From Bacteroidales bacterium (GTDB lineage Bacteria > Bacteroidota > Bacteroidia > Bacteroidales > Muribaculaceae): a stretch of DNA of 35,798 bases. The position numbers and the translations under genes were made by a program. Below the pieces are notes generated by a model that was given only the letters and a program-made list of their open reading frames with translations, was not told the origin of the DNA and did no database searches. The DNA lies in NCBI GenBank assembly GCA_019416425.1, contig DXXK01000063.1, positions 1 to 35,798 of the forward strand, read 5' to 3'. Within the stretch, counting starts at the first letter, position 1, and each line of letters begins with the position of its first letter. Of this stretch, positions 23,301-30,923 are shown piece after piece.

Positions 23301-24050
23301 GTACAGAACGACAAGAATTCACTTCAGCTCAGCCTGTTCGGCGACCTGGAACCGATCGAGACAAACCGTCCCCCCTATCCCGAGCCTGAGCGCATGACAC
23401 AGCTGGCGTTGCTTAACAAAGAGAAGGAGCTTGTCACTATGTACCTCTCCGCTCATCCACTGGACCCGTATGCCATGGAATTGAAATACGGATGCAACAA
23501 TACGATGGATGAATTCTCGGCACGCGAGGAAAAACCAGGCGTGGTAACCATCGGCGGACTCGTGACCAAGGTGCAAACACGCGTCTCCCGGACCGGCAAG
23601 GAATTCTCCATCATCGAGATCGAGGATTTCTCGGGCAAGGGAGAACTTAAGCTGTTCGGTCGCAACCATCAGAACTTCAAGGACAATTTCCATGAGAACG
23701 ACACACTGTACATAACGCTCTCCTATCGTACCAGCCGTTTCAATCCGGAACGGATGGACATGAACATAGAGAAGATCCAGACATTGGACGAGATAAAGGG
23801 AAAAGTGGCCAATGCAGTCACCGTCTACCTCCCCATGGGATACAAGGACAATGCCTTCTTCGAAGAACTGTCGCATCATCGCGGCGACAAACGGAAGGGA
23901 GACCTGTTCATAGAACTGGTGGATGTAGATACCAAACAAACCATCAAGATACATTCGCGCAAGCAGTTCAGCATCGACGTCGCCCTGACGGACCTGCTGG
24001 AGTCCTACGGCATCAGGTTCAGTGTAACTACCATGGACAGACCATATTGA
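20361..24050 (+). CDS. dnaE: DNA polymerase III alpha subunit
   Basis: 1229 residues, the replicative polymerase. PHP domain at the N-terminus (HLHVHSQYSLLDG, 5-17; LTDHGNMFG). Polymerase palm: GPGRGSAAGS and PDIDVDFDDDGR with catalytic D463 and D465, third Asp D629 in KMDFLGLKTL. The fingers and HhH region include YAFNKSHATCYTWVAYQTAYLKAHYPAEY and FGLAAVKGVGANAV. The clamp-binding pentapeptide QLSLF is at 989-993. An OB-fold follows (about 1060-1105, VVTIGGLVTKVQTRVSRTGKEFSI). Length and domain order are those of Bacteroidetes DnaE. It has its own promoter, and the 34-nt gap to trxA allows read-through. Confidence 0.97.
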   Translation: MSFTHLHVHSQYSLLDGKASIPELVDKAIATGMRGIALTDHGNMFGIKEFWNYVDKKNSGKEEGEKFKPILGCEMYVARDKMTDKKDKTDNGYHLIVLAKNLKGYHNLVKLVSRAWTEGYYYKARTDRADLEAHKEGLIVCSACLGGEVPQFILNDELDKAEERILWYKSVFGDDYYLELQRHQTFKENANREVYPEQCKVNDVLLGLARKHGIKVVCTNDVHFTNEEDAEAHDRLICVSMQKTFSEPRLHYTKQEWLKTPEEMAEIFKDIPEALATTEEILDKVEFYSINHAPIMPFFDIPKEFGTEEEYRSRITEKELFDEFTQDENGNVVLSPEAAQKKIDGLGGYDKIYRIKFEADYLTKLTMEGAKERYGDPIPPDVAERLKFELHIMKTMGFPGYFLIVQDFINTGRKKLGVSIGPGRGSAAGSAAAYCLGITQIDPIKYDLLFERFLNPDRISLPDIDVDFDDDGRYEVLKYVTEHYGAEKVAHIITFGTMATKMAVKDVAKVLEVPLPEANRLVKLIPDRLPEVDGKSPKINLKNCLKYCKEFGAELQNPDEKVRETLKYAQQLEGNIRGTGIHACGVIICRDDITDWVPVSMATDADGTKVVSTQYEGSIIEDTGLIKMDFLGLKTLSIIKEALYNIKMRHGFDLDIEHIPLDDPKTFELYCKGATTSTFQFESAGMQNSLRSLQPSKFEDLIAMNALYRPGPMDYIPTFIKRKHGEEPIEYDIPCMKQYLEETYGVTVYQEQVMLLSRLLANFTRGESDMLRKAMGKKQIDKMQKLKKKFMEQGQANGHEEKTLNKIWEDWEKFASYAFNKSHATCYTWVAYQTAYLKAHYPAEYMAGVLSRNLTASDKMGKVMGECRRMGLRVLGPDINESIEKFGVNKAGDIRFGLAAVKGVGANAVKTIIDERTANGPFQDIYDFVERVNLSACNRSAIENLAMAGAFDSFGKPRETYVTSMFDSTFADCLVKYGQRVQNDKNSLQLSLFGDLEPIETNRPPYPEPERMTQLALLNKEKELVTMYLSAHPLDPYAMELKYGCNNTMDEFSAREEKPGVVTIGGLVTKVQTRVSRTGKEFSIIEIEDFSGKGELKLFGRNHQNFKDNFHENDTLYITLSYRTSRFNPERMDMNIEKIQTLDEIKGKVANAVTVYLPMGYKDNAFFEELSHHRGDKRKGDLFIELVDVDTKQTIKIHSRKQFSIDVALTDLLESYGIRFSVTTMDRPY

Positions 24051-24084
24051 ATATAAGTAACAAACTATAAACAAGTAAAAAGAA

Positions 24085-24402
24085 ATGGCAAAACAATTCA
24101 ATGACCAGACAGCCGCCGAGGCCATCGCATCGGGCAAGGTTGTAGTGATTGATTTCTGGGCCACCTGGTGCGGACCGTGCATCAAGCTGGGCCCTGTGGT
24201 TGAGGAACTGGCCGAGAAGTACGGCGACAAGGCCGAGATCGGCAAGCTGAACATCGACGAGGATTCGGAGCTCCCAATGCAGTTCCGCGTACGCAACATC
24301 CCCACCGTCCTGTTCTTCAAGGACGGTGAGCTCAAGGACCGCAGCGTAGGCCTGGTGAAACTCGCCGACCTGGAGGAGAAACTCCTTCCCCTGCTTGGAT
24401 AA
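24085..24402 (+). CDS. trxA: Thioredoxin
   Basis: 105 residues, a single thioredoxin fold. Active site WCGPC with C29 and C32; cis-Pro P73 in NIPTVLFF; buried Asp in VVIDFWATWCG. There is no signal peptide, so it is cytoplasmic: a general disulfide reductant for ribonucleotide reductase, peroxiredoxins and others. The leader is A-rich with AAAAAGAA before the ATG. It lies 34 nt after dnaE, with a perfect palindrome 8 nt after its stop. Confidence 0.96.
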   Translation: MAKQFNDQTAAEAIASGKVVVIDFWATWCGPCIKLGPVVEELAEKYGDKAEIGKLNIDEDSELPMQFRVRNIPTVLFFKDGELKDRSVGLVKLADLEEKLLPLLG

Positions 24403-24409
24403 CAATCTT

Positions 24410-24447
24410 CATAATCTGGCCGGATGGATCCATCCGGCCAGATTATG
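24410..24447. terminator. Perfect 38-bp palindrome after trxA
   Basis: CATAATCTGGCCGGATGGA (24410-24428) is followed by its exact reverse complement (24429-24447) with no spacer. In RNA it would form a stem of up to 17-18 bp with a minimal loop. There is no long T-run on either strand. Its place between trxA and lipA suggests transcription termination or 3'-end protection. Confidence 0.7.
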
Positions 24448-24469
24448 ATTATCAAACACTCAGGACCGA

Positions 24470-25339
24470 ATGAACAAGAACGACGACGCTCCGGTGAGTT
24501 TCCGACGCAAGCCGGACTGGCTGAAGATAAAGCTGCCGCGCGGCTTCAAGGCAAGCCAGGTGGTCGGCATGCTTAACGACCGGCATCTGCATACCATCTG
24601 CTCCAGCGGCATGTGTCCCAACCGCGCCGAATGCTGGGGCAACGGCACAGCCACATTCATGATCTGCGGCAATGTATGCTCGCGCAACTGCCGATTCTGC
24701 AACGTTACCGGCGGCAAACCCGAGAAGCTCGACCCACAGGAGATCGAAGACATAGCCCGCAGCGTCAAGGAACTCGGGCTGAAGCATGTGGTGATAACCT
24801 CCGTGACCCGCGACGACCTGCCAGATGGCGGCGCGGCACACTGGGCCGCGACCATACGCCGCATCCACGAGGTGGCACCCGGCGTCACTATGGAGGTCCT
24901 GATTCCCGACATGCAGGGCCGTACGGACCTGCTGGACATCATCATCGCCGAGCATCCCGACGTCATATCCCACAATATGGAGACCGTCCGCCGCCTCACT
25001 CCGGAAGTGAGACGCACTGCGACCTACGACTGCTCGCTCAAGGTACTGGGATATCTCCGCAGCAAGGGAGTGGTGACCAAGAGCGGCATCATGCTCGGAC
25101 TCGGCGAGACCCGCGAGGAGATACTGCAGACCATGGACGACCTTCGCGCCGTGGACTGTCAGGTCATGACCATCGGCCAGTATCTGCAGCCCACCAAGGA
25201 ACACTACCCTGTCCAGGCCTATATCCATCCGGACACATTCAAGGAATACCGGCTGATCGGTATCGAGAAGGGATTCCGTCATATCGAGTCAGCGCCGATG
25301 GTGCGCTCCTCCTACCACGCCGAAAAACATATAAAATGA
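24470..25339 (+). CDS. lipA: Lipoyl synthase
   Basis: 289 residues, a radical SAM enzyme that inserts two sulfurs into protein-bound octanoyl groups. The auxiliary cluster ligands are C44, C49 and C55 (CSSGMCPNRAEC). The radical SAM cluster ligands are C70, C74 and C77 (CSRNCRFC). The conserved FMICGNVC, HVVITSVTRDDLPDGGA, SHNMETV, TKSGIMLGLGE and SAPMVRSSYHA segments are all present. Its stop overlaps the lipB start in ATGA, so the two steps of lipoate assembly are translationally coupled. Confidence 0.97.
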   Translation: MNKNDDAPVSFRRKPDWLKIKLPRGFKASQVVGMLNDRHLHTICSSGMCPNRAECWGNGTATFMICGNVCSRNCRFCNVTGGKPEKLDPQEIEDIARSVKELGLKHVVITSVTRDDLPDGGAAHWAATIRRIHEVAPGVTMEVLIPDMQGRTDLLDIIIAEHPDVISHNMETVRRLTPEVRRTATYDCSLKVLGYLRSKGVVTKSGIMLGLGETREEILQTMDDLRAVDCQVMTIGQYLQPTKEHYPVQAYIHPDTFKEYRLIGIEKGFRHIESAPMVRSSYHAEKHIK

Positions 25340-25980
25340 GGATAGAGAACTGGGGACTTATACCATATCGCGAGGCATGGGAGCGTCAGAAGTCAATCTT
25401 CAATACCTTGATTGCCGACAGAGAATCGGAAGAAATCGTCGCCGCATGCGAGCATCCTGCGGTATACACTCTCGGAGTCCACGGCAATGAGTCAAACCTG
25501 CTGCTGACACCGGCTCCGGGAGTGGAGGTGGTGCGCATAGAGCGTGGAGGCGACATCACTTACCACGGTCCTGGACAATTAGTGGTCTATCCGCTGATCG
25601 ACCTGAACCGCCATAAACTTGGAGTTAAGAAGTATGTCGAGCTGCTGGAACGCTCGGTACGCGAGACTCTTGCCGATTACGGCATATCCACCACCAGCAA
25701 CGACTCGCAGATAGGAGTATGGCTGGACTGGGACACACCGCGCGCACGCAAGATCTGCGCAATCGGTGTCAAGATCAGTCACGGCGTCACCATGCACGGA
25801 CTGGCGCTTAACGTCAACACCGACATGTCGGCGTTCAGGCTCATCAATCCATGCGGCATAACCGACAAGTCGGTTACCTCCATGGCGCTGGAACTTGGTC
25901 ATGAGCTGTGCTGTGAAGATGTGGCACGGAATTTGTCTAATAAGGTATATCTGAATCTGAATTCTAAATTACAAGTTTAA
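25336..25980 (+). CDS. lipB: Lipoyl(octanoyl) transferase
   Basis: 214 residues. It transfers octanoate from acyl carrier protein to the lipoyl domains of 2-oxo-acid dehydrogenases. Motifs: RGGDITYHGPGQLVVYP (70-86), catalytic K139 in RKICAIGVK, and catalytic C173 in LINPCG. The ATG at 25336 overlaps the lipA stop by 4 nt; the same frame is open far upstream inside lipA, but the family N-terminus (MRIENWGLIPYREAW) fixes this start. LipA acts on the product of LipB. Confidence 0.96.
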   Translation: MRIENWGLIPYREAWERQKSIFNTLIADRESEEIVAACEHPAVYTLGVHGNESNLLLTPAPGVEVVRIERGGDITYHGPGQLVVYPLIDLNRHKLGVKKYVELLERSVRETLADYGISTTSNDSQIGVWLDWDTPRARKICAIGVKISHGVTMHGLALNVNTDMSAFRLINPCGITDKSVTSMALELGHELCCEDVARNLSNKVYLNLNSKLQV

Positions 25981-25984
25981 TAAA

Positions 25985-26178
25985 GAAGTTGTTTAAACTA
26001 ATTTTTATGGTAAGATTTATTAAGATTTTGGAGCAGATTTGGCCGATTGAAGAGGGAGCAACCATTCGGTTGGTTCCGATGAGAGCGGTCAAAGATGCCC
26101 AAAAGATTAATAAAGATTGCCATAAAGTTTAAACATCTTCAGATTCATTAACAAACGTAAATTAGTTTAAACAACTTC
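25985..26178. repeat. 194-bp spacer bounded by perfect 20-bp inverted repeats
   Basis: GAAGTTGTTTAAACTAATTT (25985-26004) recurs as its exact reverse complement at 26159-26178. A third, partial copy, AGTTTAAACATCTTC (26126-26140), differs from the right arm by one base. All three centre on the palindrome GTTTAAAC. An imperfect inner hairpin (GGAGCAACC/GGTTGGTTCC, about 26056-26080) lies inside. The structure resembles a miniature inverted-repeat element or a multi-site operator. The right arm ends 5 nt before the next ATG. Confidence 0.7.
26007..26132 (+). CDS. Possible 41-residue small protein inside the inverted-repeat spacer
   Basis: ATG at 26007 to TAA at 26130-26132. The product starts MVRFIKILEQIWPIEEGATI and ends KDCHKV. 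It is basic, with no signal peptide or membrane segment. I recognise no family. It starts just after the left inverted repeat and ends inside the third GTTTAAAC copy. A chance frame is quite possible. Confidence 0.25.
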   Translation: MVRFIKILEQIWPIEEGATIRLVPMRAVKDAQKINKDCHKV

Positions 26179-26183
26179 AAAGT

Positions 26184-26663
26184 ATGGAATATCCTGAACT
26201 TAATCTGCCTCCCATGCAGATGCGTCTGCAGACGGGTGCCGACGGAGTGGAGCGGGTATGGGACTATCTGCGCCGGCGCTTCGTGGCCCTTACGCCCGAG
26301 GAATGGGTGCGTCAGCATTTCGTGAACTGGCTGATTAGCGGCAAGGGATATTCACGGTCCATGATGGCCAACGAGATCGGCATTCATGTCAACGGCCGGC
26401 AACGCCGCTGCGACACCGTCGTGTACGGACGCGACATGAACCCGCTGGTCATAGTCGAGTACAAGGCTCCCGAGGTCAGGATCACCCAGGATGTCTTCGA
26501 CCAGATAGTCCGCTACAACATGTCGCTTCACGCCTCGTATCTGATAGTCAGCAACGGCATGAACCATTACTGCTGCAAGATCGATTACCCCAACAACACC
26601 TATCATTTCATACCCACCATACCGGACTACCGGACACTGGTCCTACCTTTCAGCGAACAGTAA
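26184..26663 (+). CDS. Stand-alone HsdR N-terminal (PD-(D/E)XK nuclease-like) domain protein
   Basis: 159 residues matching the type I restriction enzyme R-subunit N-terminal family (HSDR_N_2). The nuclease-fold residues are visible: E64 (ANEIGI), D77 in RCDTVVYG, and E92-Y-K94 in VIVEYKAPE, the D...ExK signature. Small stand-alone versions are widespread in Bacteroidetes; their function is not established, and no HsdM, HsdS or translocase domain is nearby. It ends 2 nt before the pcrA-like helicase start, so the two are probably one operon. The promoter is not obvious; the inverted repeat at 26159-26178 lies directly in its leader. Confidence 0.8.
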   Translation: MEYPELNLPPMQMRLQTGADGVERVWDYLRRRFVALTPEEWVRQHFVNWLISGKGYSRSMMANEIGIHVNGRQRRCDTVVYGRDMNPLVIVEYKAPEVRITQDVFDQIVRYNMSLHASYLIVSNGMNHYCCKIDYPNNTYHFIPTIPDYRTLVLPFSEQ

Positions 26664-26665
26664 AG

Positions 26666-29008
26666 ATGACAGAGGAAATCAAACCCGACTACAGATATCT
26701 GGATAAGTTGAACGACCAGCAGCGCGCCGCCGTGGAATATGTAGACGGTCCTTCGCTGGTAATCGCCGGCGCAGGGTCGGGCAAGACCCGCGTACTGACG
26801 TACAAGATAGTACACCTTCTGAACCTGGGCTATGAGCCAAACAGGATTCTGGCGCTGACCTTCACCAACAAGGCCGCTCGCGAGATGAAAGAGCGTATCG
26901 CCAAGCTGGTCGGTCCACGCGTAGCCGCACGCATACCCATGGGCACGTTCCACTCGCAGTTCCTCCGGATCCTGCGGCACCATGCCGACCGACTCGGATA
27001 CAAGTCATCGTTCTCCATCTACGATACCTCCGATTCACGCAACCTGGTCAAGATGATAATCAAGGAGATGGAGCTCTCCGACAAGGATTACAAACCCAAC
27101 ACCATCGCCGCCATCATCTCCAACGCCAAGAACGCCATGATGACGCCGCTGGAATACGACCGCGAGTACCACAGCTACGACGTGAAGTGCAAGCGTCCGA
27201 TGACCACCCGCATATTCGAGCAATATGTGGAACGGTGCCGCATGGCCAACGCCATGGATTTCGACGACATCATCTTCAACATGAATATCCTGCTGACCGA
27301 GCACGAGAACATCCGCAAGCAGTACTCGGAGTTCTTCCGCTACATCCTGGTGGACGAGTATCAGGACACTAACTTCGCGCAGCATCAGGTCATATCCAGG
27401 CTGGCCGGTCCGCAACGACGCATCTGTGTGGTCGGTGATGACGCTCAGAGCATCTACTCGTTCCGTGGAGCCAACATCGACAACATCATCCGGCTGGAGC
27501 GGTTCTATCCGGGTCTGCGGACCTTCAAGCTTGAGCGTAACTACCGCTCCACGCAAAACATAGTCAATGCGGCCGGCTCGCTGATCGACAAAAACACCAA
27601 CCAGCTGCACAAGAATGTCTACAGTGAGAACGCCGTAGGCTCGCCCGTGGAGATAGTCCAGACCTACAGCGATCTGGAGGAGGCAAGTCTCGTGGCGTCC
27701 AGGATAACGGAGAGCGTCATGACGGCCCATGATTCATACGAGGACTATGCCATCCTGTACCGAACCAACGCGCAGAGCCGCGTGCTGGAGGAGGCGTTGC
27801 GCAAGCGTTCCATCGGCTATAGAATCTATGGCGGCACGGCGTTCTACCAGCGCAAGGAGGTGAAGGATGCCTTGTCGTACTTCCGTGTGATAGTCAATCC
27901 GGACGATGACGAGGCCTTGCGCCGCATCATCAATTATCCGGCCCGCGGCATCGGTGAGACTACCATGAAGAAGGTCCAGGCCGCGGCGGTCGGCTCGGGT
28001 GTCAGCATGTGGCAGGTATTGTGCGATCCGGCCAAACATGGACTGACGGTGAATTCGGGGACCCTGAAGAAACTCCGGGCTTTCGTCGAGATGATCAATC
28101 TGTTCATCAACGACAACAAGACCGGCAATGCCTTCGAGGTGGGCCAGCTGGTGTTCAACCGCACCGGCATACTGACGGCGTTGGAATCGGAGTACACTCC
28201 GGAGAGCATCAGCCGCCGGGAGAACCTGATGGAGCTGTTGGGCGGCATGAAGGAGTTTGTCCGCTCGCGCGAGGAAAGCGGCGACGGAGAAGTGACACTG
28301 ACGGCCTTTCTAAGCGAAGTGATGCTGGCCACGGACCAGGATGAGAAGGACAAGCAGGAAGGCCCCAAGGTCACGCTGATGACAGCTCATGCCGCCAAGG
28401 GTTTGGAGTTCAAGCATGTCTATATCGTGGGAGTCGAGGAGGAGCTGTTCCCTTCGGCCATGTCGATGGAATCAATTGCGCAAATTGAGGAGGAGCGCCG
28501 TCTGCTGTATGTGGCAATAACGCGCGCCGAGGTTTCGTGCATGCTGAGCTATGCCCGCAGCCGCTTCCGCAACGGTCAGACCACCCTGACGTCGCCAAGC
28601 CGGTTCCTGTCGGAAATCGACCCGTCGTGCGTCAAGATGGATACTACATCCGAACTCTCGTCGGGATTCACCGACCCAACCCGTAACTATCGCCGCAACA
28701 TGTACAGCGACAATCCCGGACCGAAATATAAGCCTACATATGGCGGACACATCTCTGCCAACGAGGTGAACCGTATGAGACGTGTGGCCGATCAGGCCAG
28801 GCCCGCTGCCGACTCCGACTCCGAGATGCAGCTGCACTCGGCCCAGGAGGTGTCCGTCGGCACCAGGATTGAGCACAAGCAGTTCGGAATCGGAGTGGTA
28901 AAGTCTTTGGACAACATCGCCGGATTGCCCAGCATTTCAGTGGAGTTCAAGCAGGTGGGACTGAAAAAACTCCTGCTGCAGTATGCGCGTTTTAAGATTA
29001 TCGATTGA
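26666..29008 (+). CDS. pcrA: UvrD/PcrA-type superfamily 1 DNA helicase
   Basis: 780 residues with the full motif set: Q motif LNDQQRAAVEY, Walker A AGAGSGKT (34-41), Ia TFTNKAAREMKERI, II VDEYQDTN (about 230), III GDDAQSIYSFRGA, IV FKLERNYRSTQNI, V VTLMTAHAAKGLEFKHVYIVG, VI EERRLLYVAITRA. The C-terminal region ends in the PcrA-like Tudor-type domain (VGTRIEHKQFGIGVVKSLD...). A 3'-5' helicase for nucleotide excision repair, replication restart and removal of recombinase filaments. It follows the HsdR-N gene by 2 nt and precedes nspC by 15 nt. Confidence 0.95.
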   Translation: MTEEIKPDYRYLDKLNDQQRAAVEYVDGPSLVIAGAGSGKTRVLTYKIVHLLNLGYEPNRILALTFTNKAAREMKERIAKLVGPRVAARIPMGTFHSQFLRILRHHADRLGYKSSFSIYDTSDSRNLVKMIIKEMELSDKDYKPNTIAAIISNAKNAMMTPLEYDREYHSYDVKCKRPMTTRIFEQYVERCRMANAMDFDDIIFNMNILLTEHENIRKQYSEFFRYILVDEYQDTNFAQHQVISRLAGPQRRICVVGDDAQSIYSFRGANIDNIIRLERFYPGLRTFKLERNYRSTQNIVNAAGSLIDKNTNQLHKNVYSENAVGSPVEIVQTYSDLEEASLVASRITESVMTAHDSYEDYAILYRTNAQSRVLEEALRKRSIGYRIYGGTAFYQRKEVKDALSYFRVIVNPDDDEALRRIINYPARGIGETTMKKVQAAAVGSGVSMWQVLCDPAKHGLTVNSGTLKKLRAFVEMINLFINDNKTGNAFEVGQLVFNRTGILTALESEYTPESISRRENLMELLGGMKEFVRSREESGDGEVTLTAFLSEVMLATDQDEKDKQEGPKVTLMTAHAAKGLEFKHVYIVGVEEELFPSAMSMESIAQIEEERRLLYVAITRAEVSCMLSYARSRFRNGQTTLTSPSRFLSEIDPSCVKMDTTSELSSGFTDPTRNYRRNMYSDNPGPKYKPTYGGHISANEVNRMRRVADQARPAADSDSEMQLHSAQEVSVGTRIEHKQFGIGVVKSLDNIAGLPSISVEFKQVGLKKLLLQYARFKIID

Positions 29009-29023
29009 TGTTATTGAAGTGAT

Positions 29024-30214
29024 ATGGAAACCCCTTACTATATAGTCTACGAGGATAGGTTGCGCGCCAACATGCGCAGGCTGAAGGATGTTGCCGAGCG
29101 TGCCGACGTGAAGATCATCATGGCTTTCAAGGCCAACGCGCTGTGGAAGACTTTCCCCATCATCGCCGAGTATTTTCAGGCATCGACGGCCAGCTCGTTG
29201 AACGAGATGAAGCTGTCGCTGGATTTTTTAGGCCATGATGTGCATGCATATTGCCCCGTGTATACGGAGAAGACATTTCCCGAATTCCTGAACGGCTGCT
29301 CGCATATAACGTTCAATTCTTTGGCGCAGTTCGAGAAATTCCGTCCGGCCGTTTTGACATCCGGTCGCGACGTGAGTCTTGGATTGCGTGTCAATCCCCA
29401 CTGCAGTGTCATCGAGACCGACATATACAATCCCTGTGTCCCGGGATCGCGTTTCGGCGAGAGCATGGACAATCTTAAGGATGGCCTGCCTGAAGGTATC
29501 GAGGGATTGCACTTTCATGCACTTTGCGAGAGCGACAGCCATGACCTGGAGAAGGTCCTGGAGGCTTTTGAGGACCAATACGGCCATCTGCTGCCTCAGG
29601 TCAAATGGCTGAACATGGGCGGAGGCCATCTGATAACACGCAAGGATTACGATGTGGAGCATTTCATCAAGCTGATGAAGGACATGCACGCCCGTTATCC
29701 TCATCTGGAAATCATCATCGAGCCGGGAAGTGCCTTTACATGGCAGACGGGCGACTTGGTCACCGAGGTCCTGGATGTCGTTGAGGATGCGGGAATACGT
29801 ACCGCCATAATCGACGCCAGCTTTGCCTGTCACATGCCGGACTGTCTGGAGATGCCGTATCAGCCGGCAATCGCCGAGGCTCTCGGCACGCGCGACGAAC
29901 TGGAGAAAGACGGAAACCTGTCAGAGGAATCAGAGTTGTCAGAGGAATCAAACGCAGCCGAAAATCGAGGTATTCCCTATCGTCTTGGCGGCAATTCCTG
30001 TCTGTCGGGAGATTTTGTCGGAGACTGGCTTTTTGCCGAGCCGCTTAAGCCGGGCGACCGTCTGACGCTGAAGGACATGAACCATTACACCACGGTCAAG
30101 ACCAACATGTTCAATGGCATCCAGCATCCCTCCATCTGGTTCCAGCCCATCGACGGCGACCTCGTCCTGCTCCGCGAGTTCACCTACGCCGACTACCGCG
30201 ACCGCATGGACTGA
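29024..30214 (+). CDS. nspC: Carboxynorspermidine decarboxylase
   Basis: 396 residues, a fold-type III PLP enzyme (alanine racemase-like) that converts carboxy(nor)spermidine to (nor)spermidine in the alternative polyamine pathway. PLP Lys K36 in IMAFKANAL; HFHALCESD; the phosphate-binding LNMGGGHLITR; the EPGSAFTW segment; and the C-terminal active-site Cys in GGNSCLSGDFVGDW. Unusually, an acidic stretch with an exact 14-bp direct repeat (29919-29932 and 29937-29950, LSEESELSEES) is inserted in a loop before the 'YRLGGNSCLSGD' motif. The insertion stays in frame and is probably surface-exposed. Confidence 0.94.
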   Translation: METPYYIVYEDRLRANMRRLKDVAERADVKIIMAFKANALWKTFPIIAEYFQASTASSLNEMKLSLDFLGHDVHAYCPVYTEKTFPEFLNGCSHITFNSLAQFEKFRPAVLTSGRDVSLGLRVNPHCSVIETDIYNPCVPGSRFGESMDNLKDGLPEGIEGLHFHALCESDSHDLEKVLEAFEDQYGHLLPQVKWLNMGGGHLITRKDYDVEHFIKLMKDMHARYPHLEIIIEPGSAFTWQTGDLVTEVLDVVEDAGIRTAIIDASFACHMPDCLEMPYQPAIAEALGTRDELEKDGNLSEESELSEESNAAENRGIPYRLGGNSCLSGDFVGDWLFAEPLKPGDRLTLKDMNHYTTVKTNMFNGIQHPSIWFQPIDGDLVLLREFTYADYRDRMD

Positions 30215-30255
30215 CACTGGAATTACCGCCTCGATATCATACTTTTCTATATTCT

Positions 30256-30263
30256 TTACTTTG
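30256..30263 (+). promoter_or_regulatory. Weak promoter -7 box before the exported redox cluster
   Basis: TTACTTTG resembles TAnnTTTG with one mismatch, 33 nt before the ATG at 30297. No clear TTTG lies 19-21 nt upstream. The 82-nt gap from nspC is enough for a separate transcript. Confidence 0.35.
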
Positions 30264-30296
30264 TAAACTCTTAGGAGCGGAAATTGTTATTAAGCT

Positions 30297-30908
30297 ATGA
30301 AACATTTATTGCTTATATTCCTGTTAATGATGACGCTCAATATCAAGTCACAGACATCTTACATTTTCCTCGCGCCCGGTTTCGAGGAAATAGAGGCATT
30401 GGCCACAGTCGATGCCATGCGCCGTGCCGGAATGAATGTCGTGGAAGTGGCGGTAGCTGGCACTAAAGATGTCACTGGCGCAACAGGCCAGACAGTAATC
30501 GCCGACTCGTTGATAACTGAAATCGACCCGGCCGATGCCGAGTGGATCATAATCCCAGGAGGTCAACCCGGCGCAGATAATCTTCATGCATCTTCCAGAA
30601 TCAATGAAATCATAAAGGGGCAATATGACCGAGGGGGCAAGATTGCAGCGATATGCGCCGCCCCCGCCGTGGTTGTCGCTCCCACTGGCATACTGAAAGG
30701 TAAAAAGGCAACCTGCTATCCGGGGCTTGGGAACATGATAGAAGCCGAAGGAGGCATGTATGTGGAAGAACCTGTTGTCATAGATGGAAACATCATAACA
30801 TCGGAGGGTCCGGGCACGACCCTGAAGTTCGCCAAGGCTATCATATCAGCAACAGCCGGCAAGCAGAAAGCCGACGAGACATTGGCCTCGATGCTGGTGA
30901 ACGACTAA
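30297..30908 (+). CDS. Exported DJ-1/PfpI family protein
   Basis: 203 residues. Residues 1-18 form a short signal peptide (MKHLLLIFLLMMTLNIKSQ); the rest is a complete DJ-1/YajL domain: FLAPGFEEIEALATVDAMRRAGM (24-46) with the conserved Glu (E33) and the nucleophile elbow AAICAAPAVV with C120, corresponding to Cys106 of human DJ-1. Relatives act as glyoxalase-like, chaperone or oxidative-stress proteins, nearly always in the cytoplasm. A secretion signal on this copy places it in the periplasm (inference). It begins a run with a FMN-binding/NosR-like membrane protein (15-nt gap) and a membrane-anchored nitroreductase. Confidence 0.88.
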   Translation: MKHLLLIFLLMMTLNIKSQTSYIFLAPGFEEIEALATVDAMRRAGMNVVEVAVAGTKDVTGATGQTVIADSLITEIDPADAEWIIIPGGQPGADNLHASSRINEIIKGQYDRGGKIAAICAAPAVVVAPTGILKGKKATCYPGLGNMIEAEGGMYVEEPVVIDGNIITSEGPGTTLKFAKAIISATAGKQKADETLASMLVND

Positions 30909-30923
30909 TAATACAAGAGTCCC

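Noticed and set aside
24613..25335. Long N-terminal extension of lipB
   Set aside because: The same frame is open through lipA, but the extension has no homology-like features and the family start is at 25336 in an ATGA overlap.
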